DNA of 64,000 nt from Rhodobacter sp. (GCA_020250445.1 JADCEF010000020.1:112694-176693), one strand, 5' to 3'. Shown: positions 9,597 through 18,472, counted from the first letter of the stretch. The notes: generated from the sequence alone by a model not told the origin. Numbers and translations are program-made.

Positions 9597-10373
9597 ATGA
9601 AGGGTTTCGCAATTTTCCACCATTCGGTGCGGCAGCTTGCTGGCAATATCGGGCCTGCCCTGCGCATCTCAGCGCTCCTGACCGCTATCTTGCAGCTTCT
9701 TGGTTACCTGCTTGATGTGCAGGGTGACATGGCGCGGTACGGGATCATGTTGGGCACATTCGGCAGCGGGGCATTTCCCTGGAAATCGGTGCTGCCCTAT
9801 CTTGCGTTTTCCCTGCTCAGTGGTTGCTGGATCGGGGTCGGCTGGTGCCGCTACGTGCTGATGGAAGAACAGCCCGGCACAGTCCTGCCGCTGTTCAGGC
9901 CGTCGCGGATTGTGGCATACCTTGTGGCATTGCTCGTGCTGACCCTAGCAAGTGTGTTCGCAGGTTTTGTTTTGGGCTTTCTGGCAGGTTTCGTTCTGGG
10001 CTTTCTGAAAGCGCTGAACATGATCGGCGAAACGGCTTCCGTCGTGATGTTTTTGGTCCTGGTCCTGCCGGTCATTCTCGTCTTTTCGCTGCGACTTTCC
10101 CTTGGCCTTCCTGCCGCCGCGATCGGTGAAAAACCGTCAATGACCGCGTCCTGGCGCGCGACGCGCGGCTATGGGTTGGCCATCCTTGTGGCGTCGGTTC
10201 TGGTCATTCTGGTGATTGTTCTTGTTGCCCTGCCTGTGGGCCTTGTGTTCCAACCCCTCTCTGCGCCAGCGTGGATCTGGCAGGGTTTGATCGGCTGGGT
10301 TACCCTCATGCTCGGCCTCAGCCTTTCTGCCACACTTTACGGACACTGCGTTCAGGGTAGCCCCTTGGCCTGA
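9597..10373 (+). CDS. multi-pass membrane protein of unknown function
   Basis: A 258-residue hydrophobic protein with about six predicted membrane segments: roughly residues 20-40, 60-85, 103-140, 145-170, 195-222 and 230-250. Segment three contains an internal direct repeat, AGFVLGFL twice in a row. No catalytic or transporter signature is recognised. It stands alone between argG and the pseudogene region. The start is set by GAAAGAGG just before the ATG. Confidence 0.7.
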   Translation: MKGFAIFHHSVRQLAGNIGPALRISALLTAILQLLGYLLDVQGDMARYGIMLGTFGSGAFPWKSVLPYLAFSLLSGCWIGVGWCRYVLMEEQPGTVLPLFRPSRIVAYLVALLVLTLASVFAGFVLGFLAGFVLGFLKALNMIGETASVVMFLVLVLPVILVFSLRLSLGLPAAAIGEKPSMTASWRATRGYGLAILVASVLVILVIVLVALPVGLVFQPLSAPAWIWQGLIGWVTLMLGLSLSATLYGHCVQGSPLA

Positions 10374-10385
10374 GGCTTGTTTTTT
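10359..10385 (+). terminator. possible terminator at the membrane-protein 3' end
   Basis: AGCC at 10359-10362 can pair with GGCT at 10374-10377, with a T run at 10380-10385. The stop codon TGA lies in the loop. The stem is short. Confidence 0.35.
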
Positions 10386-10410
10386 CCGGCAGGGCACGCC
10401 TAATCGCCTG

Positions 10411-10745
10411 ATGACCCAGTTCACCGATGCGGCCCGCGCCGCCACCCGCGCCTTGCGCCAGCTCTTCCCCGAAACGCCGCTGCAGCGGAACGATCATCTG
10501 TGCCAGCAGTATGATGCCGAAATCTGGCTGAAACGCGAAGACCTCAGTCCTGTGCGCAGACCGGTGCCCGTTTTCTTTCGCCCTTCGATGATCCGGATGT
10601 GATCGAGGGTCAGGCAAGCGTTGCCGTGGAAATACTCGGTCAGCTTGGCCGTGCGCCCGATCTGGTCATCCTGCCGGTGGGTGGCGGCGGCCCGCCGTCG
10701 GCGCAAATCGAAACTCTTGTCACAACCCCCGTTCCCCACAAAGCC
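10411..10745 (+). pseudogene. ilvA: threonine dehydratase remnant with internal deletion
   Basis: The ATG at 10411 opens MTQFTDAARAATRALRQLF, then AEIWLKREDLSPVR, the canonical IlvA N-terminus up to the point where the PLP lysine motif (S-Y-K) should follow. Instead the sequence jumps, with a frame change near 10575, into FDDPDVIEGQASVAVEILGQ and PDLVILPVGGGG, which belong more than 100 residues further on. The fold-type II catalytic lysine and the entire regulatory domain are missing. Downstream of 10745 the similarity is lost. This is a clear deletion-derived pseudogene. Confidence 0.85.
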
Positions 10746-10791
10746 TCTCTATTGCACCTCAATACCGAAGCCAATTCCATGTGGAGATGCC

Positions 10792-11165
10792 ATGGCCGTC
10801 GGGGTCGAACAGGTCATTGCAAAGGTCCGGAACGCACGGCTGTTGCCGGTGGTCCTGGTGGACGTCGCGGTGACCTGCGCGCCAGCGCCCGAGTTGCCAG
10901 GGCGGGCAACAGAATTCCTGGGCCGCTTCGGGCGGCTGAACTTCGTTTCGGGTCTGACCTGGGGCACCAAAACTGAAATCGACACCAACAAGGCACATTA
11001 CCTCAGCCCGAAGCTTTTGGGTACTGCCGGGTCGAGCCGGGATGACTATGCCTGCGCGCTGGCGCTGGTCGCGACCGGCAAGGTCGATGTGCGCGCCGCC
11101 GTAAGCCCCGGATCGGACTGCGCGATGCGGTGGCGGGCTTCGATCACGCGCTTTCGGGCAAGTGA
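10792..11165 (+). pseudogene. C-terminal fragment of a zinc-dependent alcohol/polyol dehydrogenase
   Basis: The frame from 10792 reads DVAVTCAPAPELPGRATEFL, then GRFGRLNFVSGLTWGTKTE, DTNKAHYLSPKLLGTAGSS and ALALVATGKVDVRAAVS. This is the distal part of sorbitol/threonine-dehydrogenase-like MDR proteins. A frameshift near 11105 moves the C-terminus (LRDAVAGFDHALSGK, stop at 11163-11165) into another frame. The catalytic domain with its zinc ligands is missing. Confidence 0.75.
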
Positions 11166-11203
11166 ATGAAGACGGTGATCCTGCCGCAGATGGAAGGCGC
11201 GCC

Positions 11204-11715
11204 ATAAAGGCTGCGGTATTGCATGCACCCGGCGATCTGCAGGTGAAAAAGGTGGCGCGATCCGAGACTGGTTCGGGCGAAGTGCTCGCTAAAGTCGGCA
11301 CTGCGGGCGTTTTCGGGTCGGACATAAGGCGGGTGATGGTGACGGGTGCCTATCGGTTTCCAACCATCCCGGGCCACGAATTCGCCGGAACAGTCGAAGA
11401 TGTTGGCGCGGGCGTCATCCCCCGGTCCCCGACGACCGGGTGGCGGTTGCGCCCTTGATGCCGTGATTTGACAGCGACTGGTGCCGGGCGGGCAAGTTCT
11501 CGCTTTGCGATGATTACGACTTCCTTGGCTCGCGGAGTGACGGTGCCTTTGCCGAATACCTCAGGGCGCCGGCCCGCAACGTGCTCAGGGTGCCGGACAA
11601 CGTCTTGGTTGCGGTCGCGGCGACCATCGAACCGGCGGCGATCATCCTGCACCGCATCCGGAAACTGGAAATCAAGTCCGCGATACGGTGGCGGTAACCA
11701 GTTGCGGGGCGATTG
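11204..11715 (+). pseudogene. N-terminal fragment of a zinc-dependent alcohol/polyol dehydrogenase
   Basis: The sequence IKAAVLHAPGDLQVKKVARS begins with ATA where an ATG is expected. It continues through RFPTIPGHEFAGTVEDVGAG, then, after frameshifts and a stop near 11456, CDWCRAGKFSLCDDYDFLGS, DGAFAEYLRAPARNVLRVPD and AATIEPAAIILH. The structural zinc cysteines are recognisable in the shifted frame. The Rossmann fold breaks off at VTSCGAIG around 11715, where a different gene remnant begins. It is a frameshifted, start-less pseudogene. Confidence 0.78.
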
Positions 11716-11732
11716 GGTACCCTACTGCCCGC

Positions 11733-12651
11733 CGCACGATACGTGGCATCGGTGTCACCACCGGGAAATCCCCGATCATGAAGGTCTTTCCGGCCTGGTC
11801 CGACCAACTTGGTCTGAAAACCCTGATGTCCGGCATCAACTTTGCGCCGAACAGAGACTTTTCCGCCTATCGCGAGGCAGTGGAGTTCACCAAGACGGAT
11901 TTCCTGTCGCCGGACGCGCTGGTCACGATGCCGAAGATGAACCCACACAAGTCTTCGCGCGATCTGATCGAAAAGCCTGATCCTTATGCGCAGACTTCGG
12001 GCGAGATCAGGAAGATCTCGAAACGGCGCGCGGTTGGTCGGCACTGCGAAGGACCCGATCAGTGCCGGGGCACAATACGACGCCAACTTGCCGGCAGGCC
12101 ATCGGGTGCAAGGTGGACCGCCTTGCATCCCTCGATCGGGCGGGCCGTCGCTGGCGTTGACGCTGGATATGCACAAAAAGGCAAGGTCCGGGGGCGACAT
12201 TCCGTAAGGGATGGTGGTGACGGCACGGCGCGAGGCAAGCCTCGCCGAGATGCGCCCTGCGCTTCGTGCAATTGGCTTCGCCATCCCCATCGAGCACCGC
12301 CTTGCGCCGACACAGGTTGGGTCCGATGCGGCTGTCGCCGCCCTGCCCGCCACCTCGGAGGTGGTGAATGCGACGGGTCTGGGCAAGGACAGGCCGGGAT
12401 TGCCCCTGACTGACGCCTGCCATTGGCCCGCGCGCGGGCTGACTTGGGAGTTCAGCTATCACGGCGAGCTGGCCTTCGTGGATCAGGCGCGCGCTGTGGC
12501 TGCCGCCCATTCCCTGACTGTGCACGACGGCTGGGTCTGCTTCATCCACGGCCCGGCCCGCGTCATTGCCAAGGTCTTCGACGTCGACATCCCGATGTCC
12601 GGTCTCGCCTTCGATGCGCACAGCCGCATCGCCATTCATGCCACATCCTGA
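11733..12651 (+). pseudogene. shikimate-dehydrogenase-like gene, frameshifted
   Basis: Similarity to shikimate/quinate dehydrogenase-like proteins is spread over several frames: GIGVTTGKSPIMKVFPAWSD and SSRDLIEKPDPYAQTSGEI in one, VGTAKDPISAGAQYDANLPA (about 12035-12100) in the next, then VVTARREASLAEMRPALRAI, EVVNATGLGKDRPGLPLTDA and DGWVCFIHGPARVIAKVFD up to the stop at 12651. There are at least two frameshifts and the N-terminus merges directly with the preceding dehydrogenase remnant. Family assignment comes from the GVTTGKS, AKDPISAG and NATGLG blocks. Confidence 0.7.
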
Positions 12652-12665
12652 CAGGAGCACTCGCC

Positions 12666-13244
12666 ATGCCCGACTTGACGCTGACCACATTCGATTTCGA
12701 CACTATGACGGGGCTTTCCAGGACCGCTAAGCCCATCGCCCACCCGCTGCCCAGCCTGTTAAGGGACTATTTCGCGGATACCGCAGCCTATGGGGCTTCC
12801 TTGGCGAAGATCGACCCGATGGTCTGCGTGCAGGTCGACATTGGCGTCCCCGAAAGCAGCGGGAACGTTGCCCATGGCACCACCCTGATCAAGCACGGCA
12901 AGATCGGCACCGAGCATTACATGACCAAGGGCCAATTCCACACCCTTCTGCATGCGGCCGAGGTCTATTTCTGCCTGTCCGGCCATGGCGGCATGATGAT
13001 GGAAACACCGGAAGGCAAGGTGGACTGGCGCGAGATGCGGCAGGGCGATGTGGTTCATCTGTCCGGCCGCCGGGTGTACCGGTCGATCAACATCTCGGCA
13101 ACCGAACCGTTCATGATGCTCTTCGCCTTCCCCTGCCATGCCGGCCATGACTATGGCACCATCGCTGCCAAGGGTCTTCGCAAGCTGATAGTCGACAAGG
13201 GCGGTGTTCCGACCATGGCGGACAACCCGTGCCGGAAGGGCTGA
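12666..13244 (+). CDS. cupin-type glucose-6-phosphate isomerase
   Basis: An intact 192-residue protein of the archaeal-type (cupin) phosphoglucose isomerase family, which interconverts glucose-6-phosphate and fructose-6-phosphate with a bound metal. The metal-binding cupin core is visible as TEHYMTKGQFHTLLHAAEVY followed by FCLSGHGGMMMETPEG (about residues 82-118). Start ATG 12666 is preceded by AGGAG at about 12653. It is one of only a few intact frames between 10.4 and 17 kb, flanked on both sides by pseudogenes. It may act on an island sugar phosphate, but that is inference. Confidence 0.8.
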   Translation: MPDLTLTTFDFDTMTGLSRTAKPIAHPLPSLLRDYFADTAAYGASLAKIDPMVCVQVDIGVPESSGNVAHGTTLIKHGKIGTEHYMTKGQFHTLLHAAEVYFCLSGHGGMMMETPEGKVDWREMRQGDVVHLSGRRVYRSINISATEPFMMLFAFPCHAGHDYGTIAAKGLRKLIVDKGGVPTMADNPCRKG

Positions 13245-13248
13245 GCCG

Positions 13249-13515
13249 ATGTCTGCCCGGATTGCCGTTACTCCTCGGTCGCTGTCGGTCGCCGGACACC
13301 CCGCCCTGTCACTGTTGACCAGCTGCAGCTACGAGATCGTCCATCCCGCGCCAGGGAGAAGACCCCCAGCGCAAAGGGCTTTCTGCGGATGGTTCCTGGC
13401 TGCGTGGGCTGGCCGCTGGGGTGGAACCGAGCTCGCCCACGGTCCTTGCGGCTGTCAAAGGGCTGCGGGTGATAAGCCGCAACGGAAGCGGCGTGGACAG
13501 TGGTGGGTCCAGTAT
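13249..13515 (+). pseudogene. D-2-hydroxyacid dehydrogenase N-terminal remnant
   Basis: MSARIAVTPRSLSVAGHPAL followed by LLTSCSYEIVHPAPGR matches the substrate-domain start of phosphoglycerate-dehydrogenase-like enzymes. After a frame change the region 13423-13503 reads VEPSSPTVLAAVKGLRVISR then NGSGVDS, another hallmark of the family. The NAD-binding domain does not follow. The gene starts 5 bp after the phosphoglucose isomerase stop and was probably once its operon partner. Confidence 0.7.
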
Positions 13516-13555
13516 CGCCCTTCAGGGCGTTTCATAGCCCCCGGCGCAGCGAGGG

Positions 13556-13860
13556 AAGCTTTCGGTTCTGATGGTCTGCACAGGCAGAATCTGCCGGTCG
13601 CCCAAGGCAGAGGGGTATCTTGCGGCGCGTTTGCCCGACCTGGCCATTGACAGTGCGGTGATCATGGACCGGAACGTCGGTCGCCCGCCGCATCAGGGGA
13701 CTCGGGCCGTCACTCTGGCGCGCGGCGTCAGGCGTCGGGCGCAGCGCGTCAGGCAGATCACGGCCGAAGACCTCCGGCGCTTTGGCCTGATCCCTGGCGT
13801 GGACGATTACAACATGGTGCCGCTGTCCGCGCTACGGCCGTCTGATGCCATGGCTTCTGT
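13556..13860 (+). pseudogene. low-molecular-weight protein tyrosine phosphatase remnant
   Basis: KLSVLMVCTGRICRSPKAEG contains the phosphatase CX5R signature (C-TGRIC-R) and is followed by DLAIDSAVIM, NVGRPPHQGTRAVTLARG and a degraded DXD region in FGLIPGVDDYNMVPLSALRP. No clear start codon precedes it and the distal part loses similarity, so it is treated as an inactive remnant. The frame stays open to 13993. Confidence 0.6.
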
Positions 13861-14026
13861 CGGATGGCTGGGGGTGTACCTTGCGCGAGGCCGGATTGCG
13901 GCCATCGCTGATCCCTGGGGGCAAGAAAACGCGATGTTTGAGACAATTCTCTTGATCAGGTTCACGCGGCAACGGCGGGTCTGGCCCGTATGATTGCCGC
14001 TGCAACGCGGGACGGAGAGAGCGGGA

Positions 14027-14359
14027 GTGGACTTCGGGATCAAAGGTACGGTGGTGATCGTCACCGACGGGGCCACCGCCAACGGCTGCGCCATCGCACG
14101 CGCCTTGCACGAAGAGAGCGCGACCGTGGTCATCAACGGTCGCAAGCAGGCGAAGCTCGAGGTGACCTTCGCGGCCATCGGACCGAATGCCCATGCCGTC
14201 GTGACCGGCCTTCGGACGAAGCAGGGGGCAATGATACTTGCCAGGTGCGCGGCGGGTTACAGTTCGGTCGGGTTTCTGGTGAACAACATCGGGGTCTTCG
14301 ACATCTGCGATTTCTTCGCCGTGACGGACGAGGCGTGGCAGGACCACTTACAGCAATAG
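14027..14359 (+). pseudogene. short-chain dehydrogenase (SDR) N-terminal remnant
   Basis: From a GTG at 14027 (VDFGIKGTVVIVTDGATA) the translation runs through RALHEESATVVINGRKQAKL to FLVNNIGVFDICDFFAVTDE and stops at 14357-14359, after about 110 of the usual 250 residues. The cofactor loop TGxxxGxG is altered to TDGATANG. The NNxG motif survives. The catalytic Tyr-Lys half is missing. Confidence 0.72.
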
Positions 14360-14398
14360 AATGCTTGACTTGATCCCTAATCTGTCCGACGGTCTGTT

Positions 14399-14414
14399 GT
14401 AACAAACTAGTTAC
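14399..14414. promoter_or_regulatory. candidate island operator (GTAAC-N6-GTTAC)
   Basis: GTAACAAACTAGTTAC lies 12 bp before the ATG of the eroded GMC gene. It matches the half-site pair seen upstream of several units of the catabolic island and is a plausible binding site for the TetR protein at 18476-19144. The pairing of motif and regulator is inferred. Confidence 0.6.
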
Positions 14415-14426
14415 ATACTGAGGTTG

Positions 14427-16064
14427 ATGCAGGAAGCGGAGTTCATCATTGCCGGGGGCGGGTCGGCAGGCTGTGTTCCGGCCTGTCTGCCGAGCGATGA
14501 GTCCGCTGTGTCCGTCCTTCTGCAAGAAGCCGGGGAGCGTGACAAGTCGGTGCTGTTCCACTGGCAGGCTGGCTTCGCCAGGATGACCAAGGGCATCGCC
14601 AGCCGGGGCTGGTCAACCGTGCCGCAGCGGCAGATGAAGGGCCGCTCGCTTTGGTTCACGCGGGCGAGGCTGATCGGCGTTGGGTCCTCGATGAATGCGC
14701 AGAGCTGCGCGCGCGGCAACCGGCGCCATCATGATGCCTGGGCCGAAGAGTGCGGTTGCAAGGGCTGGTCCCGCCGGGGGATCCTGCCCTGCTTCCGCCG
14801 CGCCGAAGCGGATGAGCGCCTTGCCGACGACTTGCACGGCAGCGATGGTCAACCGGGCGTGTCCATGCCGCGCGCGACGTTGCCTATCTGCGATGCCTTC
14901 ATGGGTGCCGGGCAGGAATGGGGGATGCCCTACAACCCGGATTTCAATGACCGGGCGCAGGCCGCCGTCGGCTGCTGCCGGTTGACCCAACGCTGCGTCC
15001 GCCGTTCCCCGACGGTCGTGGCCTATCTGCGCGGGGCCGAGACCCGCCCGAACCTCACGGTGAAAAAGGGTGCGCAGGTGCGGCGGATCGTGGTGAAGCG
15101 GGGCCGTGCGGTTGGCATCGGGATGACGGACAGCACCGTTCACCGGGCGCGGCACGAGGCGATCCTTGCTGCGGGTGCCGCAGGGTCGCTGCGGTTCTTG
15201 TTGCTCTCAGGGATCGGCCCGGCCGACCACCTGCGCGATGCAGGCGTCACGGTTAAGCATGATCTGCCCGGCGCGGGTGAAAACCTCCAGGACCACATCG
15301 ACGTTTGCGTGCTGGGCGCATGCACGGGGCCGCATTCCTGTGACGGCGTCCAGCGGCTGAACCGCAACGCGCGGACGGCGCTGCAATACCTGATGTTGCG
15401 CAGCGGGCCGGTGGCGGCCTCGCTGTTCGAGACCGGTGGCTTCTGGCACGCCGGGCCGGTCGCCGCCTGGCCCGACATGCAGTCCCATCTGGGGCAAGGA
15501 TCGAGGATCAAGAGGGGCATCGCCTCGATCGACGGCTGGGGCATCACACCGGACTCGGCATGCATGCGGCCAAGGTCACGGGGGACGGTGCGGTCTGCCT
15601 TCAGCGACCCGGGCGCAGCGCCTCTGATCAATCCGGACTGCAAGGCTGAACCCCATGATTGCGAAATGTCGCTGCGCGGGCTGGAAATGGCGAGCGAAAT
15701 CCTTGCGCAGCCTGCACTAAAGCCCTTTCTGCGGTTCAGGGGCCCGCCGGGGAGGCACGCGAAAGACCCGGCTGCGCCGTTCGACCAGCCACGCAAGATG
15801 GCCCAGGCCGACCACCACCCGGTCGGCACCTGCCGGATGGGCGCCGATGAAATGGCGGTGGTCGATCCGCAGTTGCGGTTCAGCACGGTTAAAGGCCTGA
15901 GGGTCTGCGATGCCTCGATCATGCCGGGGATCAATTCGTCCGACACGCACGCGCCGACCATCATAATCGGAAAGAAGGCCAACGACCTGATCCGGGGGGT
16001 GCAGCCTATTCCGGCGGCGAACCTGCCGGGTGACCAGAACGCCCGCCGTCGCGCAGTGACCTGA
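14427..16064 (+). CDS. GMC-family oxidoreductase, full length but eroded
   Basis: A 545-residue frame with the FAD-binding start FIIAGGGSAGCV, the internal SGIGPADHLRDAGV block and the C-terminal active-site region HHPVGTCRMGADEM, as in choline-dehydrogenase-like GMC enzymes. Many normally invariant positions differ: the second GMC signature reads GVGSSMNAQ rather than GGGSSINAE, and AARL after the dinucleotide fold is PACL. The intact paralogue at 26642-28243 keeps these. ATG 14427 is preferred to the TTG one codon earlier. It may be a decaying gene that has not yet acquired stops, or a diverged active enzyme. Confidence 0.6.
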   Translation: MQEAEFIIAGGGSAGCVPACLPSDESAVSVLLQEAGERDKSVLFHWQAGFARMTKGIASRGWSTVPQRQMKGRSLWFTRARLIGVGSSMNAQSCARGNRRHHDAWAEECGCKGWSRRGILPCFRRAEADERLADDLHGSDGQPGVSMPRATLPICDAFMGAGQEWGMPYNPDFNDRAQAAVGCCRLTQRCVRRSPTVVAYLRGAETRPNLTVKKGAQVRRIVVKRGRAVGIGMTDSTVHRARHEAILAAGAAGSLRFLLLSGIGPADHLRDAGVTVKHDLPGAGENLQDHIDVCVLGACTGPHSCDGVQRLNRNARTALQYLMLRSGPVAASLFETGGFWHAGPVAAWPDMQSHLGQGSRIKRGIASIDGWGITPDSACMRPRSRGTVRSAFSDPGAAPLINPDCKAEPHDCEMSLRGLEMASEILAQPALKPFLRFRGPPGRHAKDPAAPFDQPRKMAQADHHPVGTCRMGADEMAVVDPQLRFSTVKGLRVCDASIMPGINSSDTHAPTIIIGKKANDLIRGVQPIPAANLPGDQNARRRAVT

Positions 16065-16075
16065 AAGAAGGGAGA

Positions 16076-16600
16076 ATGAAGATGAAGGTCTACGGGATGC
16101 AGCACATCGGGTTCACCGTGCCCGATCTTGATCAGGCGGTGGACTTCTTCAAAACGATGTTCGGCGCGGTGGAATGCCTTTCCACCGGTCTGATCGACGC
16201 GGATGACGACTTTATGCGCCGCCGTCTGGGCGTTCCGGGCAACACCCGGATCGAGGATATCAAGGTCTTGCGCGTGGGCAACGGGACCAATCTGGAACTC
16301 TTCCAGTATTCCGGCGATGCCGAGCCGGACGCCGCGTTGAAGCGCAACAGCCAGCCGGGCGGATTTCATCTGGCCTTTCAGGTGGATGACTGCAACACGG
16401 CGGCAGACAGGCTCCGCGCCGCGGGGGTCGAGGTGCTGGACGGCCCGACCTATGTCGATGCGGGCGCGATGGAGGGACTGACCTGGTGCTACCTGAAGGC
16501 ACCTTGGGGCCAGTTCCTTGAAATCGTCAGCATGGACGGCCCGCTGGGAGCTGAACGATCTGGCCAGCCCGCACAGTGGTCTCCTGTAACTTACAAATGA
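16076..16600 (+). CDS. VOC (glyoxalase/bleomycin-resistance fold) family protein
   Basis: A 174-residue vicinal-oxygen-chelate protein. The N-terminal module MQHIGFTVPDLDQAVDFFKT and the C-terminal module GGFHLAFQVDDCNTAADRLR ending WGQFLEIVSMDGP supply the usual His and Glu metal ligands. Isomerase, dioxygenase or lyase roles are all possible for this fold. ATG 16076 is preceded by GGGAG, 11 bp after the GMC stop, so it is likely co-transcribed with that gene. The frame shows no damage. Confidence 0.75.
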   Translation: MKMKVYGMQHIGFTVPDLDQAVDFFKTMFGAVECLSTGLIDADDDFMRRRLGVPGNTRIEDIKVLRVGNGTNLELFQYSGDAEPDAALKRNSQPGGFHLAFQVDDCNTAADRLRAAGVEVLDGPTYVDAGAMEGLTWCYLKAPWGQFLEIVSMDGPLGAERSGQPAQWSPVTYK

Positions 16601-17045
16601 CCGGGGCGCTCGCCTGCATTGGACCTCATTGGGTGTTTGATCGTTTAACTGCCCGCATGGGTCAACAGAGGAGGAATGGATGCGTCAGCTGCGACTGCCG
16701 GCATGCCAACCTATGTGTCCGACCTCATCGGGCTGGAGCACCTGTGAGTTTGTCGCCCGCTTTACCGGTCACATGCAGGGCGATCGGGCGATGCATCGCG
16801 ACCTAGGGACCCCGGATGTGGATTTGTCCTCAGATGGTCTGCCTGAAGCGGTCGGGGTGACCGGATCCCCCGACGATGACGCATTTATCGTCCCGAGGTT
16901 GTGTCCGGACGAGCTGATCACTCGGGTCCCGGCAAACCAGCGCCCCGCCGCAAACGAGGCGGTCCTCATCTCGATCACACGGAAACACCCGCATCTTTTC
17001 GATGCGACCAGCGGATAATCGCTCTTGTTCTGAAAGGCTTCCCTT
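16601..17045. other. 445-bp gap with unrecognised coding debris
   Basis: A GAGGAGG ribosome-binding-like sequence precedes an ATG at 16678 that opens MDASAATAGMPTYVSDLIGL and stops after 23 codons. A second frame (16680-17018) is open but has no recognisable family. Together they look like the frameshifted remains of one gene, in keeping with the surrounding decay. No promoter or RNA gene was recognised. Confidence 0.45.
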
Positions 17046-18047
17046 ATGCCCATGGAAATCGTCATCCCGTCACGTCGGACCTTCGCGCTGGAATGCTATC
17101 AGGACGCCCCTCTGTGCCCGGGCGAGATTCGCGGACGCACGCTGTACACCCTCGTCAGTCAGGGCACCGAGATCGGCTGGGCCAATGGCAACAGTTTTCC
17201 CATTCGTCCCGGCTACGCCGCTGTCTTCCGGGTCGACGAGATTGGCGACGGTGTGACCGGTGTTGCCAAAGGAGAACTGCGCTTTGCCATGGGCCATCAC
17301 CGTGCAACCCAGACGCATGATGCCCGCCATACGCTGCCACTGCCCGAAGGGCTGGAGCCGGGGACGGCAGTGCTGGCCCGGCTGATGGGCGTGTCTGTCA
17401 CCACCCTCATGACCACGCGCGCCCGGCCCGGCGACCGGGTGATCGTAACCGGTGCAGGCCCGGTGGGCCTGCTTGCGGCGCATCTTTTCCGCATGTCCGC
17501 CTATCGGGTCACAGTGGTTGACCCCGATGCCACACGCCGATCACAAGCAAAAGACAGCGGCATCACCGATGTTCATGCCGCGATGCCGCTGGGCGATCCG
17601 GCCTATCAGGGAAAGGTGGCCCTTGTCGTCGATTGCTCGGGCCACGAAGGCGCTGCCCTTGATGGATGCAAGATCGTGCAGCGCATGGGCGAGGTCGTTC
17701 TGGTTGGCGTGCCCTGGCGCAAGCTTTCGGACCATTCGGCCCATGACGTGACTCACGCGGTTTTCTTCAACCATGTCACCCTGAGGTCGGGCTGGGAGTG
17801 GGAGTTGCCGATGCATGGACGCATCTTCCTGTGGGAGGAACTGCTCGAGGGATACAACAATTCGCCTCATTCCATCTTCGGCGGATTCGAACGCTCTCTG
17901 CGATGGCTGGCTGAGGGGCAAATCCCAATTGGTGGGCTGATCCACCGCGCCATTCCCAAAGACCCTGCGGCGATCTATGCCGCCATCATGGCGCGACAGA
18001 TCACCGAACCCTTCATCCTTCTTGACTGGGAGGCGATGGCAAAATGA
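17046..18047 (+). CDS. zinc-type alcohol dehydrogenase-like (MDR) protein
   Basis: A 333-residue medium-chain dehydrogenase/reductase. The N-terminal GroES-like part includes GRTLYTLVSQGTEIGWANG; the Rossmann fold is marked by RVIVTGAGPVGLLAAHLFRM (about residues 133-152), with VVDPDATRR as the next strand. The SxGTE segment in place of the usual C-G-x-D zinc site suggests a zinc-independent or atypical subfamily, as in bacteriochlorophyllide- or sugar-oxidising MDRs. It overlaps the next gene by 4 bp. The substrate is unknown. Confidence 0.75.
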   Translation: MPMEIVIPSRRTFALECYQDAPLCPGEIRGRTLYTLVSQGTEIGWANGNSFPIRPGYAAVFRVDEIGDGVTGVAKGELRFAMGHHRATQTHDARHTLPLPEGLEPGTAVLARLMGVSVTTLMTTRARPGDRVIVTGAGPVGLLAAHLFRMSAYRVTVVDPDATRRSQAKDSGITDVHAAMPLGDPAYQGKVALVVDCSGHEGAALDGCKIVQRMGEVVLVGVPWRKLSDHSAHDVTHAVFFNHVTLRSGWEWELPMHGRIFLWEELLEGYNNSPHSIFGGFERSLRWLAEGQIPIGGLIHRAIPKDPAAIYAAIMARQITEPFILLDWEAMAK

Positions 18048-18472
18048 TCAGTCAGATGGCAACCCTGTCCTGCGAAGCGGCCCGCCAGATCGTCGCGGCC
18101 GCGCTGGAAGAGGCGAAACGGCAGGGCCTTACCGTCGCTGTCTGCGTGGTGGATGCGCAGGGTCACACCCTCGCGTCGGCCCGGATGGAGGCCGCAACGC
18201 CGCCGATCCTGACCTTTGCCGAAGACAAGGCCTATACCGCCGCGACGATGCGGCGCGCCACTGCGGCCTATGCCGAACGCATGGCGTCCCGGCCGTCGCT
18301 TGCGCTTGGGTTATCCACCCGGCAGCGGCTATTGCCCTGGGGCGGTGGGCTTCCGGTGGTGCATCAGGGCATTGTCGTTGGCGGGGTCGGGGTTTCGGGC
18401 GCGCAGGAACCCGAAGATGTTGCTTGCGCCGAAGCTGGGCTGCGGGCGCTCGGCCTTGCCGGGGCGGTGTGA
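18044..18472 (+). CDS. GlcG/HbpS-family heme-binding-like protein
   Basis: A 142-residue protein with the family layout LSCEAARQIVAAALEEAKRQ, VAVCVVDAQGHTLASARMEA and the glycine-rich C-terminal GGGLPVVHQGIVVGGVGVSG. Members bind heme or cobalamin-like ligands, or accompany glycolate and diol utilisation genes; the function here is unknown. Its start overlaps the dehydrogenase stop (ATGA), so the two are co-translated. Confidence 0.82.
   Translation: MISQMATLSCEAARQIVAAALEEAKRQGLTVAVCVVDAQGHTLASARMEAATPPILTFAEDKAYTAATMRRATAAYAERMASRPSLALGLSTRQRLLPWGGGLPVVHQGIVVGGVGVSGAQEPEDVACAEAGLRALGLAGAV

Noticed and set aside
16585..16600. GTAACTTACAA near the end of the VOC gene as another island operator
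   Set aside because: Only one half-site matches and it lies within a coding region, before no intact gene.
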